This document shows positions 56,807-64,000 of a stretch of 64,000 nucleotides of DNA, one piece after another. Origin of the DNA: Hygrocybe punicea (Eukaryota > Basidiomycota > Agaricomycetes > Agaricales > Hygrophoraceae); the NCBI GenBank assembly GCA_963556145.1, contig OY744461.1, positions 3,100,001-3,164,000 on the forward strand, given 5' to 3'. The notes under the pieces were generated by a model. The model worked only from the letters and a program-made list of their open reading frames with translations. It was not told where the DNA came from and made no database searches. The position numbers and the translations under genes were made by a program. Each line of letters begins with the position of its first letter. The stretch's first letter is position 1.

Positions 56807-59800
56807 AGTTGGATAGGTAGGATGGGAAGCAAGCGTAAGGCTAAGCAATATCCCTAAGCTTGAGTCAGTCGTGTTCTAACATATATATACGTAGGCATGA
56901 TCAGGTACCAGGTCGTTTAAATTTGTGGTCCTGTGGTCCTACACCCTCGCTTAATAACATTACAAGCAAAGGCGGCCGCATATGCTTTTTTTATTAGAGT
57001 AAGAAGGAAATAATAATGTACGACTATACGCACCGATGTTACATCGGACAGCAGTGAGACATCGGGCTCGTAAACGTTAACGGTCAAGATACATACGTTA
57101 TGTTACGCCGACACGTGAAAGGGACATCTTGCATTAATCACTGTAGCATGACGCCTTCGCAATGGTGGAGCCAGAGTGACGTTGAAATAGAGAACTCGGT
57201 TGGACCAGCATACAGTATCCTAAGCCTACAATTGCAAGTGGGATCACAAGATATAAGTTTGTGTAAATTACACACTGCTATACCGAGTCCGAACTCTGCT
57301 GCGAAACATCGATATCGTTGAAGAGGCATTTGCAACAAAGTATTTGCGAGCGGCGAACGCAATATTAATATTGATGTTAGTGTACCTGGCGCCTTACGTG
57401 CACCCGTCTGCAGATTGTTCTGCAGAGTTACGCATGCCCAGCAACCCAGGTACTGAGAATCGATGGTGAGAGTGGTCAAGGACAAATTTAAAAAAAAAAA
57501 AAGCCAAAGTCCAAGCGGAGATCAAATACGAGTCTCCGCAGCGAACTGGCCTCGAGCTCAGTGCTGAAACGGGGATTTAGTTCGGTTCTGTGACTCAGCC
57601 ACATGGGAGTACTGATCTAATACTGTCGTTAGGGAAGGCCTAGAATGAACCAAGCAAAGGGCTAATTACTGACTGAGGCCCAGGCCTGAGCTGTGCCTGC
57701 GAACCGCCACTCTTCAATTTACTCACGACTGACACCGACTGACTGGAATATTGCTAAGTGTGGTCGCTGATTAAATATTTATTGTTTGAAGTCGATACCA
57801 ATGTAATTATAACAATTTATGAAAACTTCCATAATAGTAAGGATAGAGTCAGTCTTATGACTACATTGCATCATATTCCTGAGACCAGCACATCATAATA
57901 CTGTCATAATACAAGAGATGTCAAGTAGAACAACCTATCCAGCCCTTCAACCCTGCTGGAAAAAGATTTTTATCCAACTTGTAGGCATTTTTCTCAGAAA
58001 TTCAGCGAGGCGCGTCATGATGGTGCCTGATCTGGGGATCAGAAAGGAAACCAGACCACTTATATAGGCAGCTCGCAGAGTCTAAAGGTCACGCCGCGAC
58101 ACGAGCCCGTGCACTCTTCGCACGCTCTGAGTGCGCCTAACCTTTTAGAAAGTCACATGATGTTATTTGTGTCTTCTTCAAACATAACCATCATGATCCA
58201 ACAAAACACCACTGGCCCCCTAATGAAGTTGATAACTCGACTAACTTTATGTGACATGTACGATGCTCTTCTATTGCAATGGACTGGCTGAACACGCCCC
58301 GTGCTGACGAGATGTCTTCATGCGCTACCTCAGCGGTGGTACCAGTGACCAGACATCATAATGATAACACCAGACAACATGGATGTCGATGTTGATGAAA
58401 AGGTTTAGGATATTTGCGAATCTGACCTGGAAAGCGAGATCAATGTGATGAGGATTCCGAGGATAACGACAAATCGGACACCCAAACTTCGGTAGTGACC
58501 CAGATCCTTCTACAGCATCTGAGCGTCAAGCCAGTAGCAATCAAGAAGATGATTCAGAGAGTGATATTGACTTTGGTCCTGAAGATGGGGACAACGAGGA
58601 TTTGGAAGATGCGGGGCTCTTTCACCCACTCACTCTCTTGCCCCAAGCACTTCAGCCCCGTCGCTCCACTCGCCACCCGCTGTACCTCCAAGGGGAAAGT
58701 TGCACTTACATCGATCCTTGTACTCTTCATCCTCCACCTCCGGCAAGGCCTACCGAGTCCTGCCTTGCTCTACTTCACCAAACCCCTTCTGGCCGCATCC
58801 ACGCCTCTCTGACTCTTTTGGCCATTCTATGGAATAACAGGCGATCGTTTGCATGCCATGTTATCCACGTCTTTCGAGTACCGCCACTTGCATTTTCGCG
58901 TCACTGTTTTTGTGCCGTCGTTTGTCATCTTTTGTTTTCCTCTCTATCTGGTTGATCGTCATGTCAAATCTCCCTACAACTGTTTACACGTCCAGCATCT
59001 TCAACAACGTGGGCGCGAACCAATATAACACGACGTATAACACGACGTATAACATAACGCACAACACGCACAACATCCCAGCTTCTCCGATTCAGCCCAG
59101 GCCGTGCTGCATACTTTCCGCCGCAGTACACCTCGTATGGAACATTTTTAGGAAGATGGGTCAAATCCTATCCAAGATACTTCGTCGGTACGTCCCTTCA
59201 CAAAAATGGTGTTCAGATGTTCGGATCGTCTCATTATACATTAGGATTACCCACAATATTTTACGGTTACGAATCGGATTTGTTATTTGGTTTTTTTGGG
59301 GGGTGAGCATATTCCCATATTACTCTTAAGCGCGTTTCTGATTCGGTACAGTTATTCGGTGTAAACATTCTTGATATCTTGCAGATTTGTTAGTGATTTT
59401 TATACCGGTCTCGCAATGTAACTTCCGAGGCAAAATGCCTTCACTTTCGTGCGACATCTTGGACGTGTTCCACATATTCAATGTGCCCTGTCAAATTCTA
59501 CAGCATTGAGATTCGCAACAAATGTGTGGAACCAGGACTTCTGTCTATATGACACCGGCGCCTCTAATTATCTATATGGGTGAGTCTCTTAACCTTACCG
59601 CCCTAGTCGTCTAAGCATGACCAGCTCAATTGTTTGGCAACGTCACAGATGCTACACGTTCCTTGCAGTGTTTTAACATGCCTCCTGACAAATCCGTGCT
59701 CGGTTGCAAGGATAGGTAAGATCTATTTTTGCAAGGGAATTATCAACGGGCAGCAAACGAATGTAGAGACAAATTGTCTCTTCCCATCCGCAGACGATCA

Positions 59801-59889
59801 AAAGTCTCCGTACGAGTCTGCACGTTACTACTGTTCGTCTGCCGTGTCGGCCCTGCCTCAAGAACTACAGCTTGATGCGTCTTTAATTG
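56807..59889. other. Middle of the right arm: no recognised gene
   Basis: This is the inverted copy of 37156-40238. The frame 58602-58955 (+) corresponds to 38443-38090. Confidence 0.45.
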
Positions 59890-61455
59890 ATTCTTGATAC
59901 TGACCCTTCCTCTGTCAAAGATTCATATTCCACTCGACTCGACTTCAAAACAACCGAAAGGGACGGCGTACGTCACCTTTGGGGTACCTACATGCGCTTT
60001 AGCGGCGTATGAAGCGTTGGACAAAACCTCGTTCCAGGGGCGCCTATTGCACGTAGGAAGGGCAAGGGATCGACTGGGCAGGATACTGGGAAGAAGTCGC
60101 TCAAGGATGAAAGAAACTCGAAGCGGAAGTCGACTGCTGGACGAGAATTCAATTGGAGCATGTTGTACATGAATGTTCGTCTTGTCTCTGTTAGAAATGA
60201 GAGATTTAGTTGTCCTGATACGATTATCCTTAGAGTGATGCCGTGGTTTCCTCCGTTGCAGATCGCATGGGCGTAGCCAAAGCTGACATACTCAATCCAG
60301 AGTCCGACAATGCTGCAGTTAAACACACGTCATCCAGGAGACGAAAACATATTTAGAATCTCAGGGCGTCGTCCTCTCGTCATTCTCATTCCGAGCTCGT
60401 TCAGACACAACGATTCTTGTGAAGAATATACCATATGGCACAACAGCGGATCAGATTACCGATATGTTTGAGCCACATGGCAAGTTGTCTTGCGTCCTGG
60501 TACCACCTGCTGGAACGATGGCGGTCGTCGAGTATGCACACACGGACAACACGAGCAAGGGATTCCATGCTGTCGCCTACAGACGATTGGGTAACTCAAT
60601 CATATATTTGGAGAAAGGGCCTGTTGCGATGTTTCAAGAAGATTCAGCAGGTGATAAAACAAGTCCTGCTTCCGGTCCTTCCACCTCTACTGGCTTCAAA
60701 GTGGTGACGATCGCAGAACAAGATAGTGCATCCGGAGAGCCCACCGTTGTTCCAGGATCAACGTTATTCGTGAAGAATCCGTCGTTTGCTTCATCGACTG
60801 AGCGGCTTATGCAGGTTTTTCGGAATCTGCCGTCGTTCTCTTTTGCTCGTGTGCAGACGCGATCAGGCCCCGATGCTCCGCGTTTGAGTATGGGGTATGG
60901 TTTTGTTGGATTCAAGACTGTGGACGCTGCCAAGAAGGTGATCAAAAGCATGCAAAACTCCGTCTTGGATGGACACGCGCTACATGTAAAGTTCGCTGGT
61001 CGTGGCGCGGAAGAGGACGAGACTAAGGCTAACGCCGTGGTCAAGAGTCGTACGACGAAAAAGATTGTGAAGAGTGTTCCCTTTGAAGCGACTAAAAAGG
61101 ACATCCGTGAATTATTCGGGTCCGTTTGTATTTTTCCTCTGCATTTTTAGACCTGCGTATTAACAATATGGGACAGTGCTCATGGACAACTCAAATCTGT
61201 TTGTCTGCCGAAGAAATTCAATTCTCGTTCCAGAGGTTTTGCTTTCCTAGACTTTGTTACTCGACAGGAGGCTGAGAACGCCTTCGCCGCGCTCCGCCAC
61301 ACTCATCTGCTTGGCCGGCATTTGGTCTTAGAATGGGTGGCAGAGACTGGACAAGACTTGGACATCCTTCGGCAGAAGGCTGGTGTGCTGAGCTGCCTGC
61401 GCGGAAGCGCAAGTTGAATTTGGGGGTGGATGAACCTGACGAAGGTGATTACTGA
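59890..61455 (+). pseudogene. MRD1: MRD1 (multiple RNA-binding domain protein 1) fragment, right arm copy
   Basis: MRD1 is a five-RRM protein needed for 35S pre-rRNA processing in the nucleolus. Here the reading begins inside a middle RRM (KIHIPLDSTSKQPKGTAYVT, EALDKTSFQGRLLHV). It shifts frame before SLKDERNSKRKSTAGREFNW, passes SDAVVSSVADRMGVAKADIL, and loses about 16 nt after DNAAVK, where HVIQETKTYLESQG resumes in another frame. It then gives VKNIPYGTTADQITDMFEP, LSMGYGFVGFKTVDAAKKV and FEATKKDIRELFGS, an intron, and GFAFLDFVTRQEAENAFAA. A last frameshift precedes the normal end ELPARKRKLNLGVDEPDEGD. The N-terminal RRMs are missing. The left arm has the same lesions. Confidence 0.85.
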
Positions 61456-61499
61456 GGACGCTGGACCTGGACCAGTTGACATCTGCTCTTCCAACAGAG

Positions 61500-63403
61500 T
61501 GCCATGGCGGTACCAACTACGAAGGTTCGCTACAAAATTTCCGGTTGTTTTATGCTAATTCAGAAAGCGTACAGGTCCAAAAAACGGAATAAGGTTGCAC
61601 GTTTGTTGTATCCACGAGTACCCACGATGGAGTGGTCTTAATTTGTGGAAGAGAGGATGTATCGAACCCGTCAGGCTACAACAACAATTGCATCAATGCT
61701 TCCTGGGGGTATGACAGCATCCAGTACCCTCGGACCCGCATATTATAACCTATGCTACACAACTCAGAATTTATGTTCAAGAGGTCAGAGTGAAGAGTCC
61801 TCTCTGAGTCTGCGTCAACTCGTTCGTAGACTTACAGGATCCAGCATCTCGTGTTCCAACCAGACGGAGACAGAAATGGGTCTTTGGTCGGGGCTGCTAT
61901 TGGTTCTACACAAACCCTACATGGTGTTTTCTATGACCGAGTTTGGCTGTTGTTCACAAACTAGAATGCGACCAAAACCTATACTTTTGACTGTATGCAA
62001 TCGCTATGGATATCCATCCTTTTCAATCCGGCACCGTGGTGCAAAATCTCTTCGCACCATTCGACAATACATTCTCAGTCGTCATCCCTTGATATTGTGT
62101 CGCTCCGTGGTACGGCTGTCTTCCGTTCCTCACCGTGGATCCTTACGGCTTCAAGGCGCTTGTTCCTGTCAACCAATGGGTGTTACCCCGGCCCGCTCTC
62201 ATTACATTCGTTCCAGGTCACGACGCTCGCATCCACGTCGAGGCTGGTTACGTTAATGCGACACCGCGATGAAATGCGACAGCGTCACGAATACCACATC
62301 TTTCAAGATGTCTTCCTCCGGAAAAGGTGGAAACCCAACCGTCCAACAGGGCAGTATTGTATGGGGCAATGTTAGCAATCCGGATCCGTCGAAGATACCG
62401 AGCGGTTTGACTTCCGCATGGTCTGTGACATTGGAGAGCGTTCCCGATGGCATACTAGCCATCCAATTCAACAATCCTGCTGCTGCAGTTGGCAATGCAA
62501 CAAATGGAGTGCGTACTCCTTTTTTAGCTTGTATTGATTACAGAGCATAGACAACCTGATGATTCGGAAACGTTTTTCCACAAATGTCATGGTCTTTCCG
62601 GAAAACGACTACAACTCGACCTGGTTGATTTAGCAATGGGAACTATACGTTTACACACAATGATTTCGGTGCGATATGTTTAAGTACGCCTAGAACTTTG
62701 GCCGAAACTCGACCTCTTGGAACAACTAGGAGAATGTCACGTCCATTAGCCCTTCCGTGTTCCAGGACCTGGGAATTTCTGGGCGGATCAACATATCGTG
62801 GTGCAATGTATCAAGTTTATCCTTTTTATTATTATTATCACGCGCTGACGAAACATGCAGACTGGAGTCACCTCGCCTTATTGACCTCTGCTGTTGTACA
62901 TGCAGATCATGGATATTCTTGGGCACAGCGACGAGCACCGCAGTTCTTGGCCCGTGGTCCTTTCAAAAACTGGGGTTTCGATCAGGGAATCCCATCACTC
63001 ATGGTTCAGAATCCAGATGGTGAATGAGTGCTCGAGACCACGTCAACTTGGCCCACGTATGTCCGGCTCAACATCTGGGGTTTTGATGATTACTACTACG
63101 GTGATACCGATGGCGGTGGGTTTGGATCGTCTTCCCCCGAATACTACCGCTCCTAACTACCTCAAAATGTCGGCTCCCCCACATCCTCATCTGGCATGGA
63201 CCCTGCTCGCTGACGACAACACAATGGCTTGGTCTTTGGAGCCACGCACACAGTCATCAGTGGGCGTAATCATTTATGCGTTGCCTCCTCTATTCCCTTG
63301 ATCACCGGCACTTTGGCCGTCATCGTCTTCATGTGGTCATTCTATGGTAGCCAGCGAGCTGGTGAGCTCGTTCTTCGCGATAAATGGCTGTCATAGCAAC
63401 AGA
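61500..63403 (+). pseudogene. Alpha-1,3-glucan synthase fragment, right arm copy
   Basis: This is the same broken reading as the left-arm copy: TTSFKMSSSGKGGNPT (about 62280-62340), ILAIQFNNPAAAVGNATNGV, MVFPENDYNSTW, AQRRAPQFLARGPFKNWGFD (about 62930-62990), SLMVQNPDGEWVLETT, FDDYYYGDTD and ITGTLAVIVFMWSFYG. The last residues extend past the arm edge at 63340 and then run to TAG at about 63401. Whether 61500-62200 belongs to the same gene is unclear. Confidence 0.72.
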
Positions 63404-64000
63404 GACACCCAACGCTGCATGTGCAGCTTGGGTGTTATTGTCGTCTTCGTCTGGAAGGGTTTGCAGCCAGAGGAAGACCTCGGACTCGGCGTCCATATCG
63501 ATGTGTCTAGCATTTGCCAGCTTCTATTACAAAATATTATACAACAGATGTTACGGTTTACAACTTGAAATAGTTTATTTTCGGTGAGTGGTACCAGTTA
63601 GTGTAAACTAGGGTTGAGATCGGAGATATGGATTTAAAAAATTCAGAAAATCTTACCGGAAGTGACCCAATATCTTGATTTGGATTTCAAGGAAGTATGT
63701 GTTGCCAACAATATTTTGCAATTTGCAATTATCCACTACTTGGCCTTGTATTAGAGTAATCACAATTACATGGCCAAGAAAATCACTACCCAAAAAATAA
63801 TAATGATGCATATGAGGCATGCAGGGAGATGAAAGAAGCAACCGCCCTGAAGAAGGGGAAGAGGAAGAGGAAGAAATACCATACAGAAGAACAATATGAA
63901 TAGAGAATATAAAAGGTAGATATTATTGTGACGACAGCAATGAGGAACGTGCATGAATGAGCAACTGCTCTAGACTGTGGTTGTATCTGTAGTTTGAAGT
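63404..64000. other. Right end of the window, nothing recognised
   Basis: AT-rich with an aagaaggggaagaggaagag purine run near 63850. No gene was recognised. Confidence 0.4.

Larger units (their letters stand above)
56445..63340 (-). repeat. Right arm of the 6,896-bp inverted repeat
   Basis: This is the mirror of 33705-40600. At the outer edge the glucan-synthase reading continues past the repeat for a few residues (MWSFYG), as the intact family would, whereas the left copy departs at this point. Confidence 0.95.

Noticed and set aside
1..64000. CRISPR arrays, tRNA and rRNA genes
   Set aside because: The tandem repeats seen have no spacer-repeat organisation and the host is eukaryotic. I found no convincing tRNA T-loop or rRNA segment by eye; a dedicated scan such as tRNAscan-SE could still find one.

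Overview
The window looks like nuclear DNA of a mushroom-forming basidiomycete (Agaricomycete). Its genes are cut by many short GT-AG introns of about 45-65 nt, neighbouring genes are packed closely, and several protein families and transposon types are ones I associate with agarics. The species cannot be named from the sequence.

Positions 1-15,000 are a compact gene block: the 3' part of condensin subunit 1 (+), a phosphatidylinositol-4-phosphate 5-kinase (-), separase (-), the small RNA polymerase subunit Rpb10 (+, with an intron directly after its ATG), and a 12-exon gene (-). The translation of that last gene joins a helical domain resembling the MLKL-type cell-death bundle to two NADAR domains in tandem. 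Its 12 exons were resolved to the base and keep one reading frame (496 codons). It is the best candidate for an undescribed system here.

Positions 15,113-26,000 are nested transposons. A degenerate Tc1/mariner-like gene is split by two insertions. One is a PIF/Harbinger-type element with 95-bp terminal inverted repeats, a 3-bp target duplication and two open genes. The other is a 6.2-kb element with 1,799-bp terminal inverted repeats and a 6-bp target duplication; it holds a decayed integrase-like gene and a captured piece of a Brr2-type spliceosomal helicase. Positions 26,000-30,190 are repeat-rich: a GTTAAAC/GTTTAAC array, an AT-rich block, an 83-bp tandem pair and a 151-bp GC-rich minisatellite.

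Positions 30,398-63,340 are dominated by a very large inverted repeat. Two 6,896-bp arms (33,705-40,600 and 56,445-63,340) mirror each other exactly (x maps to 97,045 minus x) around a 15.8-kb loop. Both arms carry the same broken pieces of MRD1 (five-RRM rRNA-processing factor) and of an alpha-1,3-glucan synthase. The arm differences I could read are all CpG transitions. A 1.6-kb direct repeat lies outside the left arm and again just inside the loop. The loop holds a WD40 protein, a KDM3-like JmjC demethylase, a coiled-coil protein with a J-like C-terminus, several conserved hypothetical agaric genes and a transposase remnant. C-to-T decay at CpG recurs through all the repeats, which suggests cytosine methylation.
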